A stretch of 48,034 nucleotides of DNA from JBGPHT01 sp041484525. Its GTDB lineage: Bacteria; Acidobacteriota; Terriglobia; Bryobacterales; Bryobacteraceae. The DNA lies in the NCBI GenBank assembly GCA_041484525.1, contig JBGPHT010000047.1:1-48034 (forward strand), read 5' to 3'. Both the position numbers and the translations under genes were made by a program. Shown here piece after piece: positions 39,501 through 47,355 of the stretch (positions are counted from its first letter, which is position 1; each line of letters opens with the position of its first letter). The notes under the pieces were generated by a model, which was given only the letters and a program-made list of their open reading frames with translations, had not been told where the DNA came from and searched no databases.

Positions 39501-40268
39501 TTACTGGCTCAACGTGAAGTTCACGTCGATCTGAGTTTGCACCTCGACCGGCTCTCCGTTGAGGAGGGTCGGCTGGTACACCCACTGTTTCACCGCTTCG
39601 AGCGCCGACGGAACGAGCAGCGGGTGCCCGCCGATAACCTCGAGCTTCTGAATGGTGCCGTCCTTGGCGATGATGGCGCTCAAGTGGACGACACCCGAAA
39701 TGCGCGCCTGCTTGGCGAGCGGCGGATAGACCGGTTTCGGCTGGCGGATCAGCTTCGCCGACTGCACGTTGCCGCCGACCTTGATGCGCGACGGGGTCGC
39801 CACGACTTCCTTCTTCGGAGGAGGCGGGGGCGGAGGCGGAGCCGCCGAAGGAACGGAGCCGATAATGCCGCCGAGCACGCCGCCCGGAGTACCGCCGGCC
39901 ACGCCGCCAGGCACGCCGCCGACTACACCGGCCACGCCCGAGGTGGGAGGCGGAAGCTCCTCTTCCTTAATAGTCGCGATCTCTTTCGGCACCGACTTCG
40001 GCGCCATCAGCTTGCCGGCGTCGAACTGACGCGGAATCACTTTGACCACCTTCACAGGAGCGGCCGCCGGAGGGGGAGGTGGCGGTGGGGGAGGAGGAGG
40101 CGGCGCCACCAGGAAACTGGCAAACGTCGTCTTGGGAAGAACGTCGAACCAGATCATGGGGATGACCACGGCCACGAGGATGAAGACGATCTGACCCAGA
40201 AAAGCCATGAGCACGGTCCATGTCTTCTTGGTCTTTCCCACACCTTCTACGAATGTCTGCTCAAACAT
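39501..40268 (-). CDS. tonB: Energy transducer TonB
   Basis: 255 residues from ATG 40268 (MFEQTFVEGVGKTKKTWTVL); a longer frame to 40304 is less likely. One membrane helix (MAFLGQIVFILVAVVIPMIW, about 21-40), a run of twelve or more prolines just after it (from about 57), a Gly-Val-rich linker (GVAGVVGGVPGGVAGG), a second proline run, and the C-terminal TonB domain (PKPVYPPLAKQARISGVVHL, KDGTIQKLEVIGGHPLLVPS). It spans the periplasm and drives outer-membrane receptors using ExbB/ExbD encoded directly downstream. First gene of the operon; the promoter should lie in the 63-bp gap to secF. Confidence 0.94.
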   Translation of the reverse strand: MFEQTFVEGVGKTKKTWTVLMAFLGQIVFILVAVVIPMIWFDVLPKTTFASFLVAPPPPPPPPPPPPAAAPVKVVKVIPRQFDAGKLMAPKSVPKEIATIKEEELPPPTSGVAGVVGGVPGGVAGGTPGGVLGGIIGSVPSAAPPPPPPPPKKEVVATPSRIKVGGNVQSAKLIRQPKPVYPPLAKQARISGVVHLSAIIAKDGTIQKLEVIGGHPLLVPSALEAVKQWVYQPTLLNGEPVEVQTQIDVNFTLSQ

Positions 40269-40331
40269 GCAAACTTCCTTTCCCTTGTCGCCGCAGCCCG
40301 CCACTCACCCGGCGCCAACCACGGTCGAAGT

Positions 40332-41564
40332 TCATTTAGCCGCTTTCGTCGGACTCTTCCGGACCGAATCGGCCCGCGGCCCGGTTGCGAGCGCGGGAGC
40401 CGTCCTCTTACGGGGGTCCGAATAATTATGCCAGAACAATACGATAGGACTAGCAACAAAAACAGACGAATAAGTACCAACGATAATGCCGCAGACCAGC
40501 GCGAACGAGAAACTGTGTAGTACCGGACCACCCCAAATGAACAGGGCGATCACGGTAAGGAACGTCAGGCCCGAGGTCATAACGGTCCGGCTCAGGGTCT
40601 GATTCACGGCTTTGTTCATCACCTGCTCGAGCGGCTCGCGCCGCGAGAGTTTCAGGTTTTCGCGGATCCGGTCGAAGATGACGATCGTGTCGTTCATCGA
40701 ATAGCCCACCAGGGTGAGGAGGGCCGCGATGACCGTCATCGAAATCTCTTCATTGAATATGGAGAACAGCCCGATGGTGATGATGGTGTCGTGGAAGCAG
40801 GCGATCACAGCGCCCAGGCCGTAGATCCATTCGAAACGGAATGCGATGTAGACCAGCATGCCGGCGAGCGCGTACAATGTGGCCAGCACGGCTTTGTTCC
40901 AAAGCTCCGCGCCCACTCTCGGTCCGACCATCTGCACCTGCATCACGTGATACGGCGCCAGAAAACTCTCCTGCCGAAGTGTGTTAATAATACCAGCATT
41001 CATCCCCGGCACAGATGACAATTGGCTAAAATCCGTGAGCAGGCCCGAATAATTTTTCGCGGCGTGGCTCAGGATCTCGACCGCCAGATTCTGCACCTGC
41101 TGGTCGCTCATGGCGACGCCGCCACGCTGCAGAGCTTCCCGCAGCCGGTTGGCCAGTTGCTCCTGGCTGGTGTTGTTCAGATCCAGCTTCCCGCTGTTGG
41201 GCTGGCCGAAAGTCGCCGCCAGCACCTGCTCCATCGCCTGGCGGTTCACATTCAACTGCTTCTCCTCCGCCAGTTCGGTGCCGATCTCCACTTCGTTGCT
41301 CGCCGACGCTCCCGTAAAACTCTGGACGCTGACTTCGCCATGGATCGCCTGCGAGGCCTTCATCGCCGCGCGGATCTTTTCGAGCGGAGGCTCGGACGCG
41401 AACTTCACGGTCATCAGGGCGCCGCCCTTGAAGTCGATGCCGTATTTGAGTCCGCCTTTCATGGCTATACTCGCAAACCCTGCCACCGTTAGAACCAGCG
41501 AGGCAATGATGAAGGGCCACTTCTTGCCCAGGAAATCATAATTCGTATTCTTGAATAATTCCAT
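40332..41564 (-). CDS. secF: Protein-export membrane protein SecF
   Basis: 410 residues. The first helix (WPFIIASLVLTVAGFASIAM) is followed by GLKYGIDFKGGALMTVKF, the conserved D-F-x-G-G mark, then a periplasmic domain longer than in E. coli SecF (about 100 extra residues with VEIGTELAEEKQ and DLNNTSQEQLANR). The C-terminal helices contain VAELWNKAVLATLYALAGML-like MVGPRVGAELW, LVGYSMNDTIVIFDRIREN and RTVMTSGLTFLTVIALFI. It ends with a basic tail of about 30 residues. It works with SecD to pull proteins across the inner membrane. A gap of 117 bp separates it from secD. Confidence 0.95.
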   Translation of the reverse strand: MELFKNTNYDFLGKKWPFIIASLVLTVAGFASIAMKGGLKYGIDFKGGALMTVKFASEPPLEKIRAAMKASQAIHGEVSVQSFTGASASNEVEIGTELAEEKQLNVNRQAMEQVLAATFGQPNSGKLDLNNTSQEQLANRLREALQRGGVAMSDQQVQNLAVEILSHAAKNYSGLLTDFSQLSSVPGMNAGIINTLRQESFLAPYHVMQVQMVGPRVGAELWNKAVLATLYALAGMLVYIAFRFEWIYGLGAVIACFHDTIITIGLFSIFNEEISMTVIAALLTLVGYSMNDTIVIFDRIRENLKLSRREPLEQVMNKAVNQTLSRTVMTSGLTFLTVIALFIWGGPVLHSFSFALVCGIIVGTYSSVFVASPIVLFWHNYSDPRKRTAPALATGPRADSVRKSPTKAAK

Positions 41565-41681
41565 CGATCCTTGCCATGCTGGTGATCCACAATACTATCT
41601 GACACCAGCTCTCTGAAATTTGTTCCTCAGCCCCGGCTCGCAATTCACCCACTCAGGGTGGGGGTTCCGGGGCTCCTAGTA

Positions 41682-43301
41682 CTAAATGCTCAATACTTCC
41701 ACGCGACGCTGCCCCGAAAGCTCGTAGTCGAAAATCGTCTTGGACACGAACACTGCGGTGAAAATGTTCGCAATCAGACCGATCGTCAGCGTCACAGCGA
41801 ACCCGCGCACGGGGCCTTCTCCGAACATGAACAGGAAAGCGCAAGATACCACCGTCGTCACATGTGTGTCCACGATGGTCCACCAGGCCTTGTTGAAACC
41901 GGTATCCACCGCGGCGATGACGCTCTTGCCCGTCCGCAATTCCTCCCGGATGCGCTCGAAAATCAGCACGTTCGAATCCACCGCCATACCGATGGTCAGG
42001 ATGACGCCGGCGATACCGGGAAGCGTGAGGACCGCGTGCAGGTAAGAGATCGCCGCCAGTAGCACCACCGTGTTCAGCAGCAGCGCCAGCACCGCATTCA
42101 CGCCGCTCCGCTTGTAATAGATCAGCATCACCACGATGACCGCCGCCAATCCCGCTATGCCGGCCGTGATCCCGGCGTGGATCGAATCGGCGCCCAGCGA
42201 GGGGCCGATCGACCGCTCTTCCAGATACTCCACACCTGCCGGCAGCGAACCGGAACGGAGATAGCGCGAGAGGTCTTCCGCCTCCTCCATGCTGCCGAGG
42301 CCGGTGATGCGGCCGGAATCCTCGATGCGCGATTGAATGGTGGCCACGCTGACGATCGAATTATCCAGCACCACCGCCAGGCGATTGCCGATGTTGGCTT
42401 CGGTATAGCGGCCGAACCGCTTGCCGCCATCCTGCGAAAGATTGAAACTGGTTTCCCACTTGCGCATATCATCCTGGCCGGGACGCGCGTTGCGCATCTC
42501 GCGGCCGGTGATGACGGGGGTCTTAGTAACCAGGAACCAATCGCCTTCGCCGCTGGTGCCGCGCGGCTTCATCTTCACCAGCTTGGTGCCGAGCGGCAAC
42601 ACACCGCCGTGCTGCGCCAAGCCGGCTTCGCGGGTGGCGAAGGGACCGTCTTTCACGTCGTCAATTTCGAGAACCGCTGCCGTGCCGATCAGGTCCTTGA
42701 CGCGCCCCGGATCGTCCACGCCCGGAAGTTGCACCAGGATCTGGAAGTCGGCGCCCGACTGCCCGTACTGCTGCACCGACTTTTCGGCCAGGCCGAGCTG
42801 GTCGATGCGGTTGCCGATGGTATCCACCGCGCGCTTCACCGTGTCGCTCTCGAGCGCGATCAGCTCCGACGGCTTCAGCTTCATGGAGTAGTCGGTGGAG
42901 TTGAGGGCGGTGAGATCGTAGGTGGGATAGTGCTCGCTGACCAGGCTGCGAAACGCGCTCGACTGCGTCGAGGGCACGCCCTTGATAGTGAGGGCGACCT
43001 TGTTGGCCTCCTGCACCGTCGCCACCTCGTTGACATCCATCGCGGTCCAGGAGATGTTCTGCTTTTTCAACTCTTCCTTTAACCGTTCCGCGCTCTGGTC
43101 GGCATCCGCTTTCACCGCGTCCTGCACTTTGACGCGCAGCCGCAGGTGGCTGCCGCCCTTCAGGTCGAGGCCGAGGCGGATGTTCGTCGAGAGGTTGTCG
43201 AGCAGCGCCGCTCTCGACGTGGGGAAGCCGATGATGCCGTAAATGCAGAGCAATATCGTCGCAACGATGATCGCGGTGCGAGCCTTCAGGTTTGTTCGCA
43301 T
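41682..43301 (-). CDS. secD: Protein translocase subunit SecD
   Basis: 539 residues: N-terminal helix (TAIIVATILLCIYGIIGFPT), then NIRLGLDLKGGSHLRLRVKV with the D-x-K-G-G mark, a long periplasmic domain (P1 head), and five C-terminal helices (AGIAGLAAVIVVMLIYYKRS, VLTLPGIAGVILTIGMAVDS, NVLIFERIREELRTGKSVIA). With SecF it uses proton-motive force to complete protein export. It lies between yajC and secF, the conserved order. Confidence 0.96.
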   Translation of the reverse strand: MRTNLKARTAIIVATILLCIYGIIGFPTSRAALLDNLSTNIRLGLDLKGGSHLRLRVKVQDAVKADADQSAERLKEELKKQNISWTAMDVNEVATVQEANKVALTIKGVPSTQSSAFRSLVSEHYPTYDLTALNSTDYSMKLKPSELIALESDTVKRAVDTIGNRIDQLGLAEKSVQQYGQSGADFQILVQLPGVDDPGRVKDLIGTAAVLEIDDVKDGPFATREAGLAQHGGVLPLGTKLVKMKPRGTSGEGDWFLVTKTPVITGREMRNARPGQDDMRKWETSFNLSQDGGKRFGRYTEANIGNRLAVVLDNSIVSVATIQSRIEDSGRITGLGSMEEAEDLSRYLRSGSLPAGVEYLEERSIGPSLGADSIHAGITAGIAGLAAVIVVMLIYYKRSGVNAVLALLLNTVVLLAAISYLHAVLTLPGIAGVILTIGMAVDSNVLIFERIREELRTGKSVIAAVDTGFNKAWWTIVDTHVTTVVSCAFLFMFGEGPVRGFAVTLTIGLIANIFTAVFVSKTIFDYELSGQRRVEVLSI

Positions 43302-43335
43302 GGGAGTTTAAAGCCTGTCAAATAGGTTACTACGA

Positions 43336-43650
43336 CTACTTCTTGCCTTCACTGGCGAACAAGCTCGACACCGAGCTTCGCGCCACCTGGATCTTCACGT
43401 TGTCCGGCTTGACGCGTAACACCACGGTGTCATCGCCGTCGATCGAGACGATGGTTCCGACGATGCCTCCGCTGGTCACCACCACGTTCCCGTTTTGCAA
43501 TCCCGCCAGCATTTTCGCGGTCTGTTTGCGCTGGCGCTGCATTGGCATGAAGAGGAGGAAATAAAAAATGCCGAAGATGAGGAGGATGGGGAGAAAGCCC
43601 AGCATCGAACTGGGGGAGGCCGATGATTGCAGGAAAAGATTTGGGAACAC
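43336..43650 (-). CDS. yajC: Preprotein translocase subunit YajC
   Basis: 104 residues: one membrane helix (MLGFLPILLIFGIFYFLLFM) directly followed by PMQRQRKQTAKMLAGLQNGN and VVVTSGGIVGTIVSIDGDDT, the YajC signature. It is a small accessory subunit of the SecDF complex. The start 43650 is 18 bases beyond the end of tgt; secD begins 34 bases downstream. Confidence 0.95.
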   Translation of the reverse strand: MFPNLFLQSSASPSSMLGFLPILLIFGIFYFLLFMPMQRQRKQTAKMLAGLQNGNVVVTSGGIVGTIVSIDGDDTVVLRVKPDNVKIQVARSSVSSLFASEGKK

Positions 43651-43668
43651 GTTGTGACCAAATGGGGA

Positions 43669-44799
43669 TCAGCCGGCGTCAACAGACGCCATGCGGACAG
43701 TCCTCAAGTATTCTGGAAATTGATTCGATACTATAGCGTGCCTAATCTCACGCATGATGTCAAGGTACCGCCGGATGTTGTGCCGCGTCGCCAATACCGC
43801 ATACAAAATCTCCCCCGACTGGAACAAATGGCGAAGGTATGATCGGGAGTAGTTGCTACAAGTATAGCACTGGCATTGGGGATCGAGCGGCCGCGCGTCA
43901 TCCTTATAACGTGCGTGTTTGATGATCACGCGCCCCTCGGATGTGAACAGATATCCATTGCGCGCGTTGCGCGAAGGTAGGACGCAATCCATCATGTCGA
44001 TGCCGCGCGCCACGTACTCGGGAAGCTCGGCGGGCATGCCGACCCCCATCGCGTAGCGTGGCCGCTGACGCGGCAGAATATCCTCAGTGGCCTCGACCAT
44101 CTCGAGCGAGAGCGGTCGCGGCTCGCCCACCGAGAGCCCGCCGATCGCGTATCCATCCGCATCGAGATCGAGCAGCGCCGCGGCGCATTCCTTCCGGAGG
44201 TCCGAAAACATCGACCCCTGCACGATGGGGAAGAGAGCATTGTGAGGGGCAGACAAGCTCCGATAATGCGCGAACGCCTCCTGCGCCCAGCGGACGGTCC
44301 GATGCATGCTCTCGCGCGCATATTCGTGGCTGACAGGATACTCGGGGCACTCGTCGAGCACCATGCAGATGTCGCTGCCGAACGCGAGTTGCACATCGAC
44401 GGTGGATTGCGGCGTGAACGTGTGGGTGTCGCCATCCAGGTGCGACTGGAAGACCACGCCATGGTCCGTGATCTTGCGCAGGCCGCTGAGGCTGAACACT
44501 TGAAATCCGCCGGAGTCCGTGAGGATGGCGTTGGGCCAGGACATAAAGCGGTGCAGCCCGCCCATCTGGCGGATGAGCTCATGCCCGGGGCGCAGGTAGA
44601 GATGGTAGGTGTTGGCCAGCAAGACTTTGACGCCGAGGTCTTCGGCGAGATCGCGTTGGGTGAGTCCTTTGACCGTCGCCTGCGTGCCGACCGGCATGAA
44701 CACGGGAGTCTCGATGGTGCCATGCGCAGTGTGCAGCAGGCCGGCTCGCGCGCGGGTCTGCGGACACTCGGCGACGACTTCGAAAGAGATGGCGGGCAA
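43669..44799 (-). CDS. tgt: Queuine/preQ1 tRNA-ribosyltransferase
   Basis: About 376 residues. It exchanges guanine 34 of certain tRNAs for preQ1, on the route to queuosine. D95 in LTDSGGFQVFSLSG is the general acid/base, and D271 in GIDMMDCVLPSRNAR the nucleophile. The zinc site is the CQCYTC cluster followed by SYLRHLF. The start is uncertain: the frame is open to an ATG at 44880, but that extension overlaps the divergent antitoxin gene. The family's N-terminus (SFEVVAECPQTRARAG) is best served by a TTG at 44799. No ATG or GTG lies nearby, and no ribosome-binding site is seen, so translation may be leaderless. Confidence 0.94.
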   Translation of the reverse strand: MPAISFEVVAECPQTRARAGLLHTAHGTIETPVFMPVGTQATVKGLTQRDLAEDLGVKVLLANTYHLYLRPGHELIRQMGGLHRFMSWPNAILTDSGGFQVFSLSGLRKITDHGVVFQSHLDGDTHTFTPQSTVDVQLAFGSDICMVLDECPEYPVSHEYARESMHRTVRWAQEAFAHYRSLSAPHNALFPIVQGSMFSDLRKECAAALLDLDADGYAIGGLSVGEPRPLSLEMVEATEDILPRQRPRYAMGVGMPAELPEYVARGIDMMDCVLPSRNARNGYLFTSEGRVIIKHARYKDDARPLDPQCQCYTCSNYSRSYLRHLFQSGEILYAVLATRHNIRRYLDIMREIRHAIVSNQFPEYLRTVRMASVDAG

Positions 44800-44802
44800 G
44801 TA

Positions 44803-44828
44803 CGATTCTACCGGGTACGGTAGAATCG
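44803..44828. promoter_or_regulatory. Palindromic divergent promoter/operator candidate between tgt and an antitoxin gene
   Basis: CGATTCTACC-GGGTAC-GGTAGAATCG has perfect 10-bp arms. Owing to the symmetry it contains TAGAAT, a -10-like box, on both strands, pointing to tgt on one side and to the antitoxin on the other, with transcription starts expected within a few bases of each start codon. An antitoxin or toxin-antitoxin complex could bind here and repress its own transcription; tgt expression would then be affected as well. Confidence 0.45.
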
Positions 44829-44838
44829 AATCGAAGCA

Positions 44839-45030
44839 ATGCCACGAACCCAGCAGCCTCCGACAGAACTTCGCGAGCATCCGATCGGTTCGGCACCCGA
44901 CCCGATCGCTCTCGCCAAACTGTTCGAGGAGTGGATGCGAGGCGATGAAGCCGAACAGCGGGAGACTTTCGAGTCTCTGCGGCGCGGGCTCGACGAAGAG
45001 CGGCCCGAAGGCTACAAGCTCTTCTCTTGA
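44839..45030 (+). CDS. Putative antitoxin of a VapBC-type pair
   Basis: 63 residues (MPRTQQPPTELREHPIGSAP...), mostly acidic and helical (ALAKLFEEWMRGDEAEQRET, FESLRRGLDEERPEGYKLFS). There is no clear DNA-binding fold, but the end is of the kind that wraps around a PIN toxin. It directly precedes a PIN-domain gene whose TTG start (45027) overlaps this gene's TGA. The function is inferred from that partner. Confidence 0.65.
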   Translation: MPRTQQPPTELREHPIGSAPDPIALAKLFEEWMRGDEAEQRETFESLRRGLDEERPEGYKLFS

Positions 45031-45487
45031 GCACGGTCATCCTGCTCGACGCCGGTCCCCTCGGGATGATCACGAATCCCCGAAGTTCGCCCGAAAGCGA
45101 TGAGTGCAAGAACTGGCTCGGCAAACTCGCATCTCAGGGTTCGCGTGTCGTAATCCCGGAGATCGCGGATTACGAAGTACGCGTGAACTCCTGAGAGCCG
45201 GCAAGACCGCAGGCATTGCACGGCTGGATGCCCTTAAGGCGCTCCTCGCGTTCGCTCCCATTACTTCGACAGTCATGCTAAGAGCGGCAGAATTTTGGGC
45301 CGCTGCCCGGAGAGTGGGCCGGCCGTCAGCGGCCGACGCCGGACTCGATGCCGATATGATTCTCGCCGCACAGGCAGTCGAATTCGGAAAAAATGGCGAT
45401 CAGGCTATTATCGCGACAACGAATGTGCGGCACCTGACGCTGTTCCGTTGCCGATCTATGGCGCGACATCTGACATCTGTCACTTGA
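45027..45487 (+). pseudogene. PIN-domain toxin (VapC-like) broken by a one-base deletion near 45182
   Basis: First frame from TTG 45027: STVILLDAGPLGMITNPRSS (the first acidic residue in LLDAGPLG) to VVIPEIADYEVR. The next codons VNS-stop are out of frame. From about 45183 another frame continues with RELLRAGKTAGIARLDALKA, ...RPSAADAGLDADMILAAQAV and ATTNVRHLTLF, the normal second half of a PIN domain of about 150 residues. Restoring one base in GTACGCGTGAAC makes a complete gene with the PIN acidic residues D, E, D and D in place. As it stands the toxin should be inactive. Confidence 0.8.
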
Positions 45488-45553
45488 TCTTCCTGACATC
45501 CCCCACTACTGCGGTTCTCACGTTTCCCCCACCATCACACACAGGAGGTCAAC

Positions 45554-46158
45554 ATGCACGTAAACGTAGCGGAATTACGCGGCGTCACCAAACACTACGG
45601 ACCGGTAGCGGCGCTGCGGGGGATCGACCTGGAAATCGGGCGCGGCGAATTGGTCGCGCTGCTCGGGCCCAACGGCGCTGGGAAAACTACAGCGGTTCGG
45701 ATCCTGCTCGGGCTCGCGCAAGCGGATTCGGGAACGGCCACAGTTTTCGGCCATCCACCCGGAAGCCACGAAGCGAAACTGCGGCGCGGCGCTTTGCTTC
45801 AGGTTGCGAAAGTGCCGGAGACGCTCAAGGTGCGGGAGCACATCGAACTGTTCTCCAGCTACTACAAGAATCCGCTGCCGTCTCGCGAGACCGTCGCGGC
45901 GGCGGGACTCGGCGGCATCGAGAACCGGCTGTTCGGCGAGCTTTCGGGCGGGCAGAAACAGCGGCTGCTATTCGCGCTCGCATCTGTGGCAATCCCGACC
46001 TGCTGTTTCTGGATGAGCCGACCGTCGGGCTCGACGTGGAGGCGCGGCGCGGCCTGTGGAGCCGCATCCGCGAATTCATCGCGCGCGGCGGCAGCGTGCT
46101 GCTGACGACGCATTACATCGAGGAAGCGGACGCCCTCGCCAATCGTGTCGCTGTGATT
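45554..46158 (+). pseudogene. ABC transporter ATP-binding protein gene, frameshifted and 3'-truncated
   Basis: A strong AGGAGG precedes ATG 45554. The first frame carries MHVNVAELRGVTKHYGPVAA, the Walker A GPNGAGKTTAV (about 39-49), and the signature GELSGGQKQRLLFALA (about 130-145). Near 45986 the frame is lost; in the next frame follow ICGNPDLLFLDEPTVGLDVE (Walker B), GGSVLLTTHYIEEADALANR (H-loop). One missing base between GCTCGC and ATCTGT explains the shift. After NRVAVI the sequence passes directly into a response regulator start, so the last third of the ATPase and any permease gene are absent. Confidence 0.85.
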
Positions 46159-46466
46159 CGGGTGGTGGTGGCGGAAGATAATTCCACACCGTTCCTTCGG
46201 AGAGATTCAAGCGTTGGGCGATGTCCGCTCCCGAGTCGCCTTCGCCGGCGTAGCGCAGCACCTGCCGCTCGCGGTCAGTGAGCGGGTCGGCTTCGGTCCA
46301 CGCTTCCGCCGCGAGTTCCGGATCAATCACGCGGGCGCCCCCCCGAATGCGGCGGATGGCATTCGCGAGTGTCGAAGCCGGCGCGTCCATCGGAGGCGAT
46401 CGGCAAGCTGGGGGCCGCGAATCGCACAGAGGCCGCGCGGATCGCGCGCCAAAGGGCTGGCTGTAA
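46153..46466 (+). pseudogene. LuxR-type response regulator remnant: receiver lost, HTH core inverted
   Basis: Three pieces of one gene family lie here. (1) 46153-46179, plus: GTG ATT then RVVVAED, a typical receiver-domain beginning. (2) 46178-46389, minus: DAPASTLANAIRRIRGGARV..., LTDRERQVLRYAGEGDSGAD..., LSEGTVWNYL, i.e. the linker and the first helices of a LuxR HTH. (3) 46390-46466, plus: SEAIGKLGAANRTEAARIAR followed by the tail QKGWL in a shifted frame (an A lost in a short A run). Piece 3 is exactly what should follow piece 2. So about 100 receiver residues are deleted and piece 2 has been turned around. Confidence 0.8.
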
Positions 46467-46468
46467 GC

Positions 46469-46906
46469 TCAGGGAACCACGACTTCCACCCGTTCGAAGC
46501 CTTCCGCCCCGCTCGGCCGCACCAACTTCGCCGCCATCTTTTCCAGTGCCTCGTCAGGCACCACGCGTTCGCGTTCCCGGTTTCGCTTACGGCATTCTTC
46601 GAGCGAAGTGTCGAAGAATACAGCCTCCACTTCACAGCCGTATGCCTTGCCGATGGCGATGTACGGACGGCGCTCCTCCGGCGTCAGATTAGTTGCGTCT
46701 ATGTACGTCACCGGACGCCCGATCGCCAGGCGCTGCCTTAGCAGATAGCGCACCGTTTCGAAAACGCGGCTGTGAATCGTTTGGTCGGTCTCGTCATCGG
46801 CGAGCAGCTTGCGTACGGCATCGGAGGAAAGTCCGATGGCGCCCTGATGCTCGAGGTATGTGGACTTGCCCGAGCCGGGCAGACCCACTAGCACGACAAC
46901 CTTCAT
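46469..46906 (-). CDS. P-loop kinase (AAA_33 / polynucleotide kinase-like)
   Basis: 145 residues: Walker A GLPGSGKST (8-16) right after the first strand, SSDAVRKLLADDETDQTIHS, RPVTYIDATNLTPEERRPYI, and AVFFDTSLEECRKRNRERER with a lid arginine cluster. This is the small stand-alone form related to the T4 polynucleotide kinase 5'-kinase domain and to zeta toxins; the substrate (RNA/DNA end, a sugar or a nucleotide) is unknown. Its ATG overlaps the stop of the histone-like gene (46906/46903), so the two form a unit. It ends three bases from the convergent response-regulator remnant. Confidence 0.85.
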   Translation of the reverse strand: MKVVVLVGLPGSGKSTYLEHQGAIGLSSDAVRKLLADDETDQTIHSRVFETVRYLLRQRLAIGRPVTYIDATNLTPEERRPYIAIGKAYGCEVEAVFFDTSLEECRKRNRERERVVPDEALEKMAAKLVRPSGAEGFERVEVVVP

Positions 46907-47262
46907 CCGGTGATGATGATGTCGATTTCACTTTCGACGATTTCGATGGGCTCGGCTAGCGGCGGCAGTACCTCCACTGTAGGCGGGGGCGGCGGTGGCA
47001 ACGGCGGCTTCGCGCGCTTCACGGCTGCTTTCTTGGGCGGCGCCTGCTTTACGGCCTTTTTGGCCGGCGCCTGCTTCACGGCCTTTTTGGGCGCGGCTTT
47101 TTTCACCGCTTTCTTGGCTGGCGCTTTCTTGGCTGGCGCTTTCTTCGCGGCCTTCTTGGCTGGCGCCTTTTTCACCGCCTTCTTGGCCGCCGCCTTCGTC
47201 ACGACCTTTTTAGCCGGCGCTTTCTTGGCCGCCTTTTTCGCGGCCTTTTTCTTCGTAGCCAT
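46903..47262 (-). CDS. Histone H1-like Lys/Ala/Pro-rich protein
   Basis: 119 residues. Residues 1-85 consist almost only of K, A, P and V in repeats of the type KKAPAKKA (MATKKKAAKKAAKKAPAKK...). This resembles the basic tails of bacterial histone-H1-like proteins (HctB/AlgP type) that bind DNA. The last ~35 residues differ: a proline run (PPLPPPPPPT) and an acidic hydrophobic end (LAEPIEIVESEIDIIITG). The opposed charge of head and tail is unusual for a pure DNA-binding protein. A good ribosome-binding site (GGAGAG) lies before the ATG. Confidence 0.8.
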   Translation of the reverse strand: MATKKKAAKKAAKKAPAKKVVTKAAAKKAVKKAPAKKAAKKAPAKKAPAKKAVKKAAPKKAVKQAPAKKAVKQAPPKKAAVKRAKPPLPPPPPPTVEVLPPLAEPIEIVESEIDIIITG

Positions 47263-47355
47263 GGTGGTCTCTCCTCAACTCCTAGTGTCGGGGCTGAGAG
47301 ACCATCTTATACCCTGCGAGCCGCGCAGGGCTGTATCGCGCGCGACAATGGACTC

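Noticed and set aside
45183..45487. Programmed ribosomal frameshift to make the full PIN toxin
   Set aside because: No slippery heptamer or downstream stimulatory stem is evident at GTACGCGTGAAC; similar one-base losses in neighbouring genes point to decay or consensus error.
46950..47240. Repeated GC-rich units that might be taken for a CRISPR or tandem repeat array
   Set aside because: The repetition follows codons of the KKAPAKKA protein repeats; no constant repeat with unique spacers is present.
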